Assembly (NCBI GenBank): GCA_965205925.1
Contig: OZ242183.1
Span: 806,001-870,000 of the forward strand
Direction: 5' to 3'
DNA: 64,000 nucleotides
Origin: CAYRJD01 sp965205925
Lineage (GTDB): Bacteria > Actinomycetota > Acidimicrobiia > Acidimicrobiales > Poriferisodalaceae
Made by a program: the position numbers and the translations under genes. Shown piece by piece: positions 45,101 through 53,172 of this stretch (the first letter of the stretch is position 1; every line of letters begins with the position of its first letter). Under the pieces are notes generated by a model. The model saw only the letters and a list, made by a program, of their open reading frames with translations. It was not told the DNA's origin and made no database searches.

Positions 45101-45538
45101 GGCCCATTTAAGAAAATGAACAAGGACGATCCCACAGTGTCTGGCACAAAACTCCAGCTAGTGGTTTATGCCATTGCGGCCGCCAGCCATTTCAAAGCAT
45201 CACTAGGGCTAGACGACGACTGGCCGCAAGCGGTGACCGAGGCTTTCTATTGGTTCATTTCAGCTGAGCAGGGCTGGGAATCTGTTTCAGTGCCGTTTGA
45301 ACCTGAAACTCACAAAGAGATCGATGATGTTCTGAACAAGATCACGACAGGCATAACCAATGGCATGTTTATTGGATATGTAGCCGATGACGGAAATCAA
45401 TTAGGAGCGCACCATTGCGCTTATTGCAACCCAGACGGACTGAGCACCAGAGAACTACGCAAGCAATGGGAACTAAAGCGCTACAGCCAAGCCGTCAGAC
45501 AGTACGCGGACATGGCCGATCCGATAAAGCAGTCCTAA
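42104..45538 (+). CDS. AddB-like exonuclease/helicase-fold subunit (PD-(D/E)XK nuclease)
   Basis: An 1144-residue partner of the downstream AddA-like protein in double-strand break processing. Its N-terminal helicase-like half has no intact Walker A, only degenerate remnants; a helicase-type segment (VGLLDSGMDLAATHVYVLGMV) occurs near residue 570. The C-terminal RecB-like nuclease has GGAISPSALETWASCPRAYLF and the metal site GSIDRVERVE then VVIDYKTGKSG. Of the four cysteines of the AddB iron-sulfur clamp, three are seen: SCPR and the late HCAYCNP pair; the last appears missing. The ATG at 42104 is my choice; a TTG at 42065 is also possible. A 25-nt gap separates it from the helicase gene. Confidence 0.82.
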   Translation: MTGTTINDISVTGLKLWPAGYGLPARQKLLELISSAKTEDPLAAVTVITTDDGGLGVLRRLTEVIQADASGNGLRGLIAVSAHSLSGIAEKVLERDPQRLVKRGATDLMLGGAIRKVLSTEAGLFEGVKNHPATEQSLLRVVKELSYLTDDQLKQVEKCSARAKAVVGLYERVCNQLDKHDLYLRANILKQAAERVSAEPVSAEKANTSSAVAVAIKRLGTVVLYLPVELKNHQSELVKALASHTSVHVVAGITGDGKADEQYVQLCGRLGLIPEPSSQPEPVADHIVSVSDADDEVRCVVRAVMRNLVDGVQAKRIAILYPTGVPYARLVADQLDSAKVGWHGSSMHRLSESVVGRFAGGLAELVGTDLGRVPFFEVLSDAPVLFDPSAAGGDSDSRTSRRRGKPVPVSAWERIARAANVISGNDWESLLDHHAEVLELQLQKATSQEDGNEMRLTLLTKEIGQCKQLRDFTKGFRGNLDRILGAKTWLEFSDCLKGVLDEYLDKDPVKGWPDWQQAAAEEVFETLKQLKELATIESETTPEVMCRALLGFLNQPVRKRANLGKGIFVGLLDSGMDLAATHVYVLGMVEGTCPTRRRPDSMITEQERQSLGNALATAADQVSKQHHELQAVLAGARSHQGTTTLLYARGDLRNSANNVPSRWLLNTAEALEAEPLEESERSTESSYFAGGYLDEENLEDASRDKSISGLQAIPSFTGGLLATDFPATRQEFDAAVLLGDVGKTQTPLQTPFQSVSQHELCKPTNALALGIELTAGRRSKEFTRFDGNLAALSDSDTARLRERSLGGAISPSALETWASCPRAYLFGRVLGVNPIEEPELLYRMSPLTRGDIAHQALDKLLKKLLAQGETPGPGRPYTPADFKELSEQVDKALAEQSTAGLGGSTFYAEVDRQRIQDDMAEFLSQDENRDFTRGTVIASELRFGSSLSQDKEPNEVATVSYELANGVVLKLHGSIDRVERVERDGQSQLVVIDYKTGKSGPFKKMNKDDPTVSGTKLQLVVYAIAAASHFKASLGLDDDWPQAVTEAFYWFISAEQGWESVSVPFEPETHKEIDDVLNKITTGITNGMFIGYVADDGNQLGAHHCAYCNPDGLSTRELRKQWELKRYSQAVRQYADMADPIKQS

Positions 45539-45563
45539 CCACAGTGGATCCAGGCAACTCACC

Positions 45564-48500
45564 ATGACAACAAATCCCGCTACGGAACCTGCCGCAAAAC
45601 CCAATGAGCAACCAAGGGATCAGGCCGTTCGTAATCGCATCAAGACCGATATTGACAAGACGCTCTTTGTAGAGGCAGGTGCTGGCACCGGCAAAACCAC
45701 ATCACTTGTTGCTCGCATCATGTCGCTGATTACGGGGCCAGAGCTTGTTCCAATAAGTCAGATTGCAGCCATCACATTCACTGAAAAGGCTGCCACCGAG
45801 CTTCGCAATCGAATTCGAGCCGAAATCAGTCAGCAACTAGCTCAAATACACCCAACCGATGCCCCCAGCGCTGAATACCTCAACACCGCACTAGACGGCC
45901 TTGACGGAGCAGCGATTTCAACCCTGCATGGGTTTGCGCGCCGATTGCTGGATGAACATCCGCTTGAGGTTGGTTTACCACCTTCATTTGAGGTGCTTGA
46001 CGAGATCACCAACCAAGTCATGTTTGACGCAAGCTGGAATGATTTCATAAATCAGATACTGACTGATGACAGCAACAAAGACTGGCTTACAAAGCTTGAT
46101 TTGCTGGGGGTGCGAATCAATGACATGCAGACTGTTGCACTCAAATTCACAGACAACTGGGACTTGCTTGGTTGGCCGGGACATTTAGCCGCTGATGAAT
46201 ATGCAACCCGAACTCAGCTAGGCACGCATCTTGTCGAGCAAGCACAGCAGCTTTATGAGCTTCGTTCTGAGTGCGCAGATCCAGCAGACGTGTTATACGC
46301 GAAATTCGAAACGTTGCCGGGTCTAATCGATCGATTAAAAGCGTGCAAAACCGACATCGATCGGCTAGCGGTGCTGACTAGGAAGCAGTTCAGTATTCCT
46401 AAACCAGGAAAAGTCGGCAAAAAAGACAACTGGAGTGATGTTGAAAGCGTAAGAACGCAATTTGGCGATTTCAGAGAAAGTTGTGAGCAGTTCCGGTTAA
46501 CTGTGTCTCACGAAGCGACCCTGTCATGTATTGAGCGGCTCCGACAGTTTGCTTTGCAGTTGGCCGAAGATCGCCAAAGTGCAGGACGTCTCAACTTCCA
46601 AGACTTGTTGGTGATTTGCCGCGATTTGCTGCGCTCAAAAGAACACGGGGTAGATGTTCGTAAATCTCTGCACGACCGTTATACGCATTTGTTGCTTGAC
46701 GAGTTTCACGACACCGATCCGATTCAGATTGAGATAGCAGCGCTGATTGCTGCCTCTCCCACCGAAAATGATTCAGTCGGTGATTGGACCAAACTTAAAA
46801 CCAAGCCCGGACATTTATTTTTTGTGGGCGATCCAAAGCAATCGATATATCGCTTTCGCCGCGCGGACATAGAGCTGTATCACCGAGCACGCGAACGATT
46901 CGGGAGATCATTGGGTGAAACGCTCAGCCTCGATGTCAACTTTCGCAGCTCAGAGCCAATAATCGATTGGGTCAATCACACCTTTGAGACACTGATGGAT
47001 ACCGGTGACGATGGTGGCCTGCTTCAGGCGGGTTACACATCGTTGCATGCTGTGCGCCCTGCCCCAGCGGTCGGAGCTCCCGTAACGTTTTTAGGCGCTT
47101 CAGACCAGCGGACAGGATCCGTGGCCGAGGTCAGAGTTAATGAGGCCAAAGATGTAGCGGGCACAATCGTCACCGTATGTGAGCAGGGCTGGACCGTTTT
47201 TGACAAGCGCCTTGGCAAGGAGCGCCCCGCTCATTTAGATGACATAACGATCTTGATTCCGTCGCGCGCGGCTTTGCCGTACTTAGAAGATGCACTAGAA
47301 GAACGGCAGATTCCGTATCGCTTGGAGTCGACTTCGTTTGTGTGGGCCAACCGTGTGATCCGCGACCTCATGATGTGCCTGCGAGCCATTTCCGACCCAA
47401 CCAATGAGCTTGCGACTGTGAGTGCTTTAAGGTCACCAATTTATGGTTGTGGCGACGATGACCTATTCAGGCATAAGGCAGTCAATAGAGGCGCATGGGA
47501 TTACCGTTTAGCTGGCACTGTTCGCAGCGATAACGCCCAGCCCGAGAACACCCAATCTAAGAACCCAGTGCCTACTGATGACCCGGTTGTTGCCGGGCTT
47601 GCGCACCTGAACAAGCTGCACGACTGGGCTGGTCATAAGACCCCAGCAGAGTTAATAGAACAGCTAATCGTCGAACGACAAGTACTAGAGCAGGCAACTG
47701 CCTGGCCGGGAGTGCGAGAGCAGTGGCGTCACGTCCGGTTTTTAGTGGATCAAGCCCGCACTTGGTCGGAGAGCCAGCAGTCCGGGTTGCGCAGGTTCTT
47801 GTTGTGGGCGAACGAGCAATCGAACGACAACGCGCGCGTGACTATCCCTGTACTCCCAGAGTTTGATGGAGAAGCGGTGCACGTGATGACAATGCACTCT
47901 TCTAAGGGTCTTGAATTCCCAGTTGTAATTCTGGCTGGCTTGCAAGAAACCGTTAGGAAAAGATCAAGGCCTGGCAGCGTTGGATTTTTTTCGGAAAGTG
48001 AGCCTCCCGCCGTTCGCCTCCTCGGGGATGCAAAAACCAGCGATTACGACGAATGGTCAGAGGTAGAGGTTCTCGCTGACCATTACGAACGAGTTCGCAA
48101 GCTGTACGTAGCTTGTACGCGAGCACGGGACCACTTGGTGGTTTCGGTTCATCGCAGTAAGGCGAACCCCAAGAAGTTACCCAGCTTTACTAGCTCACAG
48201 CTTTTACTAGACGCCAATATGGATGTATTGGAGGAAGAAACATCTCCACCAGAAGGGATGTATATCGCTGTCGAAGATTTTGCTGGTGCTGGCGACCTGC
48301 CAAAAGAATTCTTAGCTCAAGTAGCGCTTTCGTCTAACCGGCCCGCCCCCAAGGAATGGGAACAGGCACGTGAACGAGCCGTGACGGCGTCCGAACGATC
48401 TGCTTGGTTGAGTGCTTCGAGCATTGCGAAGATCTCTGCTCCGGCCGAGATTCACGTAGGTCTAGACAAAGGCGAAGACGAGAATGTTGAACGAGCGCCA

Positions 48501-49145
48501 CATACAAGTCACTACGGAGGCGCGACTTTTGGTAGCACGGTTCACAGCGTGCTTGAGCTATTGGACCTGGCAGAAGCGGTTGAAGCCGTTGCTGTGAAGA
48601 CAGATGGTGACGAATCTGATACGGGCGACTTCGACAAAAGGCTTGTTGAGCTCGCCCAATCGTGTGCCAATGCAAAAGGTGTGCCAGATTCTGCGACGGA
48701 TGTAGAGCAGCGCGTTCGTGCGGTGCTAGCAAACCCAACCGTGGTCGATGCTGCGCGGTCGCGACACTGGCAAGAGATCTATGTAGGCACACTAGCGGAG
48801 CTTGCAGGAGAGGCTTCCACTGAAGTTGTGATTGACGGTTTTGTCGATCTTCTCTATGAAGATCCAGTTAGTTCAACGGCAGACAACCCGGTCTACGTCG
48901 TACTTGATTTCAAAACCTCCAGTGCCACCGATGAAGCACATTTGGTTGCGCGAACTGCTGGCTACTTACCGCAGGGCGCCGCTTATGCCTACTGCGTGCA
49001 ACGAGCCACCGGCGCAACTGTCAGCCGCGTCGAGTTCGCCTACTTGACTAAGGACAGCGTCCAAATTCATACTGTTGAAGGCGACGCATTGGCTATGGCC
49101 ATTGAAAAAGTGGTGCAAGAGGCGCAACAATTGGCCGGCGGGTAA
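45564..49145 (+). CDS. AddA-like UvrD-family helicase-nuclease
   Basis: An 1193-residue superfamily 1A helicase with C-terminal nuclease. Motif I is EAGAGTGKTTSLVARI near residue 38; motif Ia is ITFTEKAATELRNRI; motif II is LLLDEFHDTDP; motif III is VGDPKQSIYRFRRAD; the late motifs are VMTMHSSKGLEFPVVILAG and LYVACTRARDHLVVS. The PD-(D/E)XK nuclease at about 1070-1150 shows DGFVDLLYED and VVLDFKTSS. A helicase-plus-nuclease AddA next to an AddB nuclease is the AddAB architecture, replacing RecBCD, with AdnAB as the actinobacterial relative. It acts on DNA ends to load RecA. An array of hairpin repeats starts six bases after the stop. Confidence 0.87.
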   Translation: MTTNPATEPAAKPNEQPRDQAVRNRIKTDIDKTLFVEAGAGTGKTTSLVARIMSLITGPELVPISQIAAITFTEKAATELRNRIRAEISQQLAQIHPTDAPSAEYLNTALDGLDGAAISTLHGFARRLLDEHPLEVGLPPSFEVLDEITNQVMFDASWNDFINQILTDDSNKDWLTKLDLLGVRINDMQTVALKFTDNWDLLGWPGHLAADEYATRTQLGTHLVEQAQQLYELRSECADPADVLYAKFETLPGLIDRLKACKTDIDRLAVLTRKQFSIPKPGKVGKKDNWSDVESVRTQFGDFRESCEQFRLTVSHEATLSCIERLRQFALQLAEDRQSAGRLNFQDLLVICRDLLRSKEHGVDVRKSLHDRYTHLLLDEFHDTDPIQIEIAALIAASPTENDSVGDWTKLKTKPGHLFFVGDPKQSIYRFRRADIELYHRARERFGRSLGETLSLDVNFRSSEPIIDWVNHTFETLMDTGDDGGLLQAGYTSLHAVRPAPAVGAPVTFLGASDQRTGSVAEVRVNEAKDVAGTIVTVCEQGWTVFDKRLGKERPAHLDDITILIPSRAALPYLEDALEERQIPYRLESTSFVWANRVIRDLMMCLRAISDPTNELATVSALRSPIYGCGDDDLFRHKAVNRGAWDYRLAGTVRSDNAQPENTQSKNPVPTDDPVVAGLAHLNKLHDWAGHKTPAELIEQLIVERQVLEQATAWPGVREQWRHVRFLVDQARTWSESQQSGLRRFLLWANEQSNDNARVTIPVLPEFDGEAVHVMTMHSSKGLEFPVVILAGLQETVRKRSRPGSVGFFSESEPPAVRLLGDAKTSDYDEWSEVEVLADHYERVRKLYVACTRARDHLVVSVHRSKANPKKLPSFTSSQLLLDANMDVLEEETSPPEGMYIAVEDFAGAGDLPKEFLAQVALSSNRPAPKEWEQARERAVTASERSAWLSASSIAKISAPAEIHVGLDKGEDENVERAPHTSHYGGATFGSTVHSVLELLDLAEAVEAVAVKTDGDESDTGDFDKRLVELAQSCANAKGVPDSATDVEQRVRAVLANPTVVDAARSRHWQEIYVGTLAELAGEASTEVVIDGFVDLLYEDPVSSTADNPVYVVLDFKTSSATDEAHLVARTAGYLPQGAAYAYCVQRATGATVSRVEFAYLTKDSVQIHTVEGDALAMAIEKVVQEAQQLAGG

Positions 49146-49150
49146 TAGGG

Positions 49151-49257
49151 CAGGGTTGTGTTGTTGTCCCTGTCTGCAACCAGACAGGGTTGTGTTGTTG
49201 TCCCTGTCTGTAACCAGACAGGGTTGTGTTGTTGTCCCTGTCTGTAACCAGACAGGG
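49151..49257. repeat. Three tandem 34-bp repeats, each with a hairpin
   Basis: Three contiguous 34-bp units begin at 49151, 49185 and 49219 and differ at only one visible base (CTGCAAC versus CTGTAAC). Each has a 9-bp inverted repeat CCCTGTCTG/CAGACAGGG with a 4-nt loop, giving hairpins at 49168-49189, 49202-49223 and 49236-49257. The array fills the gap between the addA-like gene and mihF, ending 15 bases before the mihF start. It could stop or slow transcription between the operons, act on mRNA, or bind a protein such as mIHF itself. Confidence 0.92.
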
Positions 49258-49272
49258 CTTTACAATCCGCGT

Positions 49273-49578
49273 ATGCCCAATCAGCAAGCTACCGCTGAGG
49301 CGCTTGCTGGAGCGAAAGAGCAACGGCGTGTTCGAGCCGAACTGCTAAGTGACATAGCTGTAGGGGCTATTTCTTTGGAACAGGCTCTGGAACGCGCCAA
49401 GTCCGACCTGCTGGTTAGCAAGATCAAGCTGCTCCCAGTGATTGAGTCGCTGCCCAACATGGGCAAAGTGACCTCCCGTCGCTTACTAGCCAGCCTGAAC
49501 CTTCCGGTGGTCATGAGACTTGCGGACGTGATCAACCATTCGCAGCTGCCGGAACTGCTAGATCAGGTGAAATCGTGA
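49273..49578 (+). CDS. mihF: Actinobacterial integration host factor
   Basis: A 101-residue nucleoid-associated protein unrelated to proteobacterial IHF. The central region shows DLLVSKIKLLPVIESLPNMGKV with the helix-two-turns-helix DNA-binding part, followed by TSRRLLASLNL. It stands directly before gmk, the conserved actinobacterial position. The ATG at 49273 gives the normal length; the open frame further upstream is built from the hairpin repeats and the addA end, so it is rejected. The TGA stop overlaps the gmk GTG (GTGA). Confidence 0.92.
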   Translation: MPNQQATAEALAGAKEQRRVRAELLSDIAVGAISLEQALERAKSDLLVSKIKLLPVIESLPNMGKVTSRRLLASLNLPVVMRLADVINHSQLPELLDQVKS

Positions 49579-50171
49579 GCAGACCAAAGCAGATCTATGT
49601 CGTGTGCGGGCCGGGCGGTGCGGGTAAAGGCACCATCGTTCAGCAAATGTTGGAGGACGATCCGGGTCTCGCTCTCAGCCGTTCCTGGACTACTCGCACT
49701 CAACGCAAGTCTGAGCCAGACGATGCCTACACATTCGTAACACGAGAACAGTTCGACGAAAAGATCGCACAAGACGGGTTTTTGGAGTGGGCGCAGTTTT
49801 TGGAGCACCGTTATGGCACACCACATCCATCCCCAGACCTAGACAGCGACCTGATCCTTGAGATCGAAGTGCAAGGTGCAGCCCTGGTGCGCGAAAAAGC
49901 CGCCGATGCGGTGGTGATCATGGTGCTGCCGCCGAGCCGACTCGAGCAAGAACGTCGTATGCGTGAACGCGGTGATTCCGATGAGATTGTTGCGCACCGA
50001 CTTGCAAAATCTGACGCTGAGTTAGCAGCGGGCTACGTTATGGCCGATCTCGTGGTAGTCAACAATGACGTAAAGGTTGCTGCAGACGAGATTTGCAAGC
50101 TTGTGCAACGCACTCGCACCGAGCGTAGCCAAGCACCGCTACCCTCAACGGTGAGGAAAAGTAATGCTTGA
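49575..50171 (+). CDS. gmk: Guanylate kinase
   Basis: A 198-residue kinase that converts GMP to GDP. The P-loop is CGPGGAGKGT, followed by SWTTRTQRKSEPDD with GMP-binding residues, the FLEWAQFLEHRYGTP segment and LILEIEVQGAALVREK. It starts at GTG overlapping the mihF stop by 4 nt, and its end overlaps the rpoZ start by 8 nt, so mihF-gmk-rpoZ are translationally coupled. Confidence 0.95.
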   Translation: MSRPKQIYVVCGPGGAGKGTIVQQMLEDDPGLALSRSWTTRTQRKSEPDDAYTFVTREQFDEKIAQDGFLEWAQFLEHRYGTPHPSPDLDSDLILEIEVQGAALVREKAADAVVIMVLPPSRLEQERRMRERGDSDEIVAHRLAKSDAELAAGYVMADLVVVNNDVKVAADEICKLVQRTRTERSQAPLPSTVRKSNA

Positions 50172-50577
50172 CGAACAAGACACGATGATTAACCCCGGAT
50201 ACGAGGAGTTGGTCGAAAAAGTGGATTCACGCTTCACTTTGGTCAGCTTGGCTGCCAAGAGGGCACGTGAAATCAACTCCTACTACCTAGGACTGGACGG
50301 CGCTCTGGGCACAGTGGCACCGCCACAAATCACTTCGACGGCCCGCAAGGCACTGTCAATGGCGTTTGAGGAAGTTGACGCCGGCAAGGTCACCTATGAG
50401 CGTTATGACCCTGAAGTGCGTGCAGCTGAAGAAAAGGCTCGTCTTGAGGCTGAGCAGCTAGCGGCTGAAGAAGCTGCCGCCGCTGCTGCGGCCGAAGCTG
50501 AAGCTGAAGCTGAAGCGCGTCGCGAAGAAAGACAAGACGGGCGTCGGAACATGTCGTCTGCGCCAGATCGGCGCTAG
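50164..50577 (+). CDS. rpoZ: RNA polymerase omega subunit
   Basis: A 137-residue omega subunit. The N-terminal NPGYEELVEKVDSRFTLVSL and the AAKRAREINSYY helix are the conserved core; VTYERYDPEVR follows. The C-terminal tail of about 45 residues is almost all Ala, Glu and Arg, built partly from repeated GAAGCT hexamers in the DNA. Omega aids assembly of RNA polymerase around beta prime. The start overlaps gmk by 8 nt. Confidence 0.93.
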   Translation: MLDEQDTMINPGYEELVEKVDSRFTLVSLAAKRAREINSYYLGLDGALGTVAPPQITSTARKALSMAFEEVDAGKVTYERYDPEVRAAEEKARLEAEQLAAEEAAAAAAAEAEAEAEARREERQDGRRNMSSAPDRR

Positions 50578-50639
50578 GCGCTGCATCGCCGTCTCCCAGC
50601 GGTTAACGGGCGCTCCCGCCTACGAGTAACAAGCAAAAA

Positions 50640-51869
50640 ATGCTAAACGGCAAGCGCATAGTTCTTGGCGTTAGCGGAGGTATCGCCGCGTACAAGGCGG
50701 TGCTGCTATGCCGACTGCTGGTCGATGCTGGTGCACACGTAGCGCCGGTGATGACCAAGTCCGCCCAACGGTTTGTGGGTCGAGCCACATTTGATGCGCT
50801 GGCATCACAGCGAGTACAAACCAGCATTTTCGATGAATCCGATCCGATCCCACACACAACCTTGGGCCAGAGTGCGGACCTCGTTGTGGTTGCACCAGCC
50901 ACCGCACGCTTGATAGGCAGCTACGCGGCCGGTATTTCTGACGGGCTGCTTACGGCCACGCTGCTGGCAACGCAAGCACCGGTGGTGTTGTGTCCTGCGA
51001 TGCACACAGAAATGTGGGAGCACCCTGCAGTGGTTGACAATCTTGCGCTGCTAGCTCAGCGAGGGGTTCACATAGTCGAACCCGAATCGGGGCGTTTGGC
51101 TGGCGGAGATGAAGGGTCTGGGCGCCTAGCCGAACCAGAAACCATTTTCGAGTACACCATCAGCTTGCTGACGAAGGACAGCACCACCAGAACTACCGTT
51201 GGTATGGATTTAGCGGACAAGTCCGTCGTTATAACTGCCGGCGGTACACGTGAAGCCATAGACCCGGTGCGTTTCATTGGCAATCGCTCGTCGGGTCGCC
51301 AAGGCCACCAGCTTGCGGAGGCTGCAAATCAACGTGGAGCAAATGTGACGCTGATCACTACCTCCCGCCTGCCAACTCCTACAGGCATTGAAGTAGTTCA
51401 GGTGGAATCAGCTGAAGAGATGAACGATGCTGTCGGCGTTCACGCCCCTGAAGTAGATCTGGTTCTGATGGCTGCAGCCGTTGCCGATTTTCGCCCGGAA
51501 GTCACCGTTGAACACAAGATTAAGAAATCCGACGGGGCTCCTGGGATCAAGCTGGTGCCGACAACCGACATTTTGGCAGGGCTAGGTGAGGTCAAACCGC
51601 AAGGTCAAGTGTTAGTTGGTTTTGCGGCTGAGACGGAGGACATCGTGGCCAATGCCATCACAAAGTTGGAACAAAAAAATCTCGACATGATTGTGCTCAA
51701 CGATGTGTCCGCTCCAGATGTCGGGTTTGAGCACGAAACCAATGCGGTAACTATTATTCACCGCGGCGGTGTTAAGCGGGAAATCCCGCTGGCTTCCAAG
51801 TTAGAAGTTGCTCACGCGGTGTTAGATGAGGCGGCGGGTTTGCTGACCAATGACACACCCGACGCTTAG
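50640..51869 (+). CDS. coaBC: Bifunctional phosphopantothenoylcysteine decarboxylase/synthase
   Basis: A 409-residue bifunctional enzyme of coenzyme A synthesis. The CoaC flavodoxin-like half has VLGVSGGIAAYKAV, the catalytic His in IPHTTLG and PAMHTEMW, where actinobacteria have His instead of the usual Asn. The CoaB half (from about residue 190) has VVITAGGTREAIDPVRFIGN, NRSSGRQG and the HKIKKSDG loop with the catalytic Lys. It follows rpoZ by 62 nt in the conserved order and probably belongs to the same operon. Confidence 0.95.
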   Translation: MLNGKRIVLGVSGGIAAYKAVLLCRLLVDAGAHVAPVMTKSAQRFVGRATFDALASQRVQTSIFDESDPIPHTTLGQSADLVVVAPATARLIGSYAAGISDGLLTATLLATQAPVVLCPAMHTEMWEHPAVVDNLALLAQRGVHIVEPESGRLAGGDEGSGRLAEPETIFEYTISLLTKDSTTRTTVGMDLADKSVVITAGGTREAIDPVRFIGNRSSGRQGHQLAEAANQRGANVTLITTSRLPTPTGIEVVQVESAEEMNDAVGVHAPEVDLVLMAAAVADFRPEVTVEHKIKKSDGAPGIKLVPTTDILAGLGEVKPQGQVLVGFAAETEDIVANAITKLEQKNLDMIVLNDVSAPDVGFEHETNAVTIIHRGGVKREIPLASKLEVAHAVLDEAAGLLTNDTPDA

Positions 51870-51967
51870 CCTTACGATCGTGGCGACTTTGGCTGTGACA
51901 CCTTTTGTCAGCGCTGGTAGAAACCACAAGTAATAGTTGTGCCAAGAAAGTATGACTGGGAGAAAGC

Positions 51968-53140
51968 ATGACAAGTAACGGGTTTAGCCGAGTGTTTACT
52001 TCTGAAAGCGTTACCAGAGGTCATCCGGACAAGGTGGCCGACCAGATCTCCGACTCGATCTTGGATTCATTGCTGACGATTGATCCTCAATCCAGAGTGG
52101 CGGTAGAAACGCTCGTGGCTAAGGGTTTAGTTGTGGTGGCAGGCGAGGTAACCACCAATGCCTACGTTGAGATCGCCCAGGTCGTGCGTGACACGATCGT
52201 TGATATTGGCTATGACCGCAGTGTGCTGGGATTTGATGGTCATACCTGCGGCGTCATGATCGCATTGAACCCTCAGTCCGAAGAGATCAACGTTGCTGCT
52301 TCAGAAAAAGACGGGGACAAGCAAGGAGCTGGTGACCAGGGATTGATGTTCGGCTATGCCTGCAACGAGACCGATGCGCTTATGCCGATGCCGATTTACG
52401 TTGCGCATCGTTTGGCGGAACAACTCGAGGAAGCGCGGCGCTCCTGCAGCATTCCATGGCTACGGCCAGACGGAAAAACGCAGGTCAGCTTTGAGTACGA
52501 AAATGGCAAGCCGGTCAGCTTGAAGACGGTTCTGATCTCAGCACATCACGACAGCAGCATTGGTGATTCTGATCTAATGCGCGACGATCTGCGCGAGCAG
52601 GTACTGATCCCGGCCTTACCGCCGCAATTCGTTGACCAAGATTTTGAGTTCAAGGTGAATCCGTCCGGCAGCTTTGTAGACGGTGGCCCAGTTGCTGATG
52701 CTGGCCTTACCGGCCGCAAGATCATTGTCGACACCTACGGTGGTTACGCCCGACACGGTGGGGGAGCGTTCTCCGGCAAAGACCCATCCAAGGTTGACCG
52801 CAGCGCTTCATATGCGGCGCGATGGGTAGCAAAGAATCTGGTGGCAGCTGGTGCGGCCGACCGGTGTGAGTTGCAGCTGGCATACGCCATTGGTGAAGCC
52901 GAACCTGTATCGGTGTCTGTGGAAACTTTTGGCACTGAGAACTATCCGATCGAGCGCATCGAAAAGGCGATAAAGAAAATATTCGACTTGAGACCCGCCG
53001 CCCTAATAAAAGACTTGGGATTGCTTGCGCCTATCTACGCCAAGACAGCGGCTTATGGGCATTTCGGCCGTGAGCCGGAGGGTGACTTCTTTACTTGGGA
53101 GAGAATCGATCGCGTGGACGCTCTCAAGTCGGCTCTATAG
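51968..53140 (+). CDS. metK: S-adenosylmethionine synthetase
   Basis: A 390-residue enzyme making SAM from methionine and ATP. Seen are TSESVTRGHPDKVADQISD at the N terminus, GDQGLMFGYA near residue 118, GGGAFSGKDPSKVDRSA with the P-loop-like segment, and the C-terminal AYGHFGRE. The ATG is preceded by GGGAGAAAG. The 98-nt upstream gap shows no SAM riboswitch that I can recognise. Confidence 0.96.
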   Translation: MTSNGFSRVFTSESVTRGHPDKVADQISDSILDSLLTIDPQSRVAVETLVAKGLVVVAGEVTTNAYVEIAQVVRDTIVDIGYDRSVLGFDGHTCGVMIALNPQSEEINVAASEKDGDKQGAGDQGLMFGYACNETDALMPMPIYVAHRLAEQLEEARRSCSIPWLRPDGKTQVSFEYENGKPVSLKTVLISAHHDSSIGDSDLMRDDLREQVLIPALPPQFVDQDFEFKVNPSGSFVDGGPVADAGLTGRKIIVDTYGGYARHGGGAFSGKDPSKVDRSASYAARWVAKNLVAAGAADRCELQLAYAIGEAEPVSVSVETFGTENYPIERIEKAIKKIFDLRPAALIKDLGLLAPIYAKTAAYGHFGREPEGDFFTWERIDRVDALKSAL

Positions 53141-53172
53141 AGCTAAATCCCGACAGCAAAGGCCTTACTCAA

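Noticed and set aside
49151..49257. CRISPR array
   Set aside because: The 34-bp units are contiguous with no unique spacers, and there are no cas genes nearby.
49075..49272. N-terminal extension of mihF through the hairpin repeats
   Set aside because: The extension encodes repeated low-complexity residues and overlaps the addA-like gene; the ATG at 49273 gives the family length.
51870..51967. SAM riboswitch upstream of metK
   Set aside because: The 98-nt gap is short and shows no recognisable SAM aptamer core.
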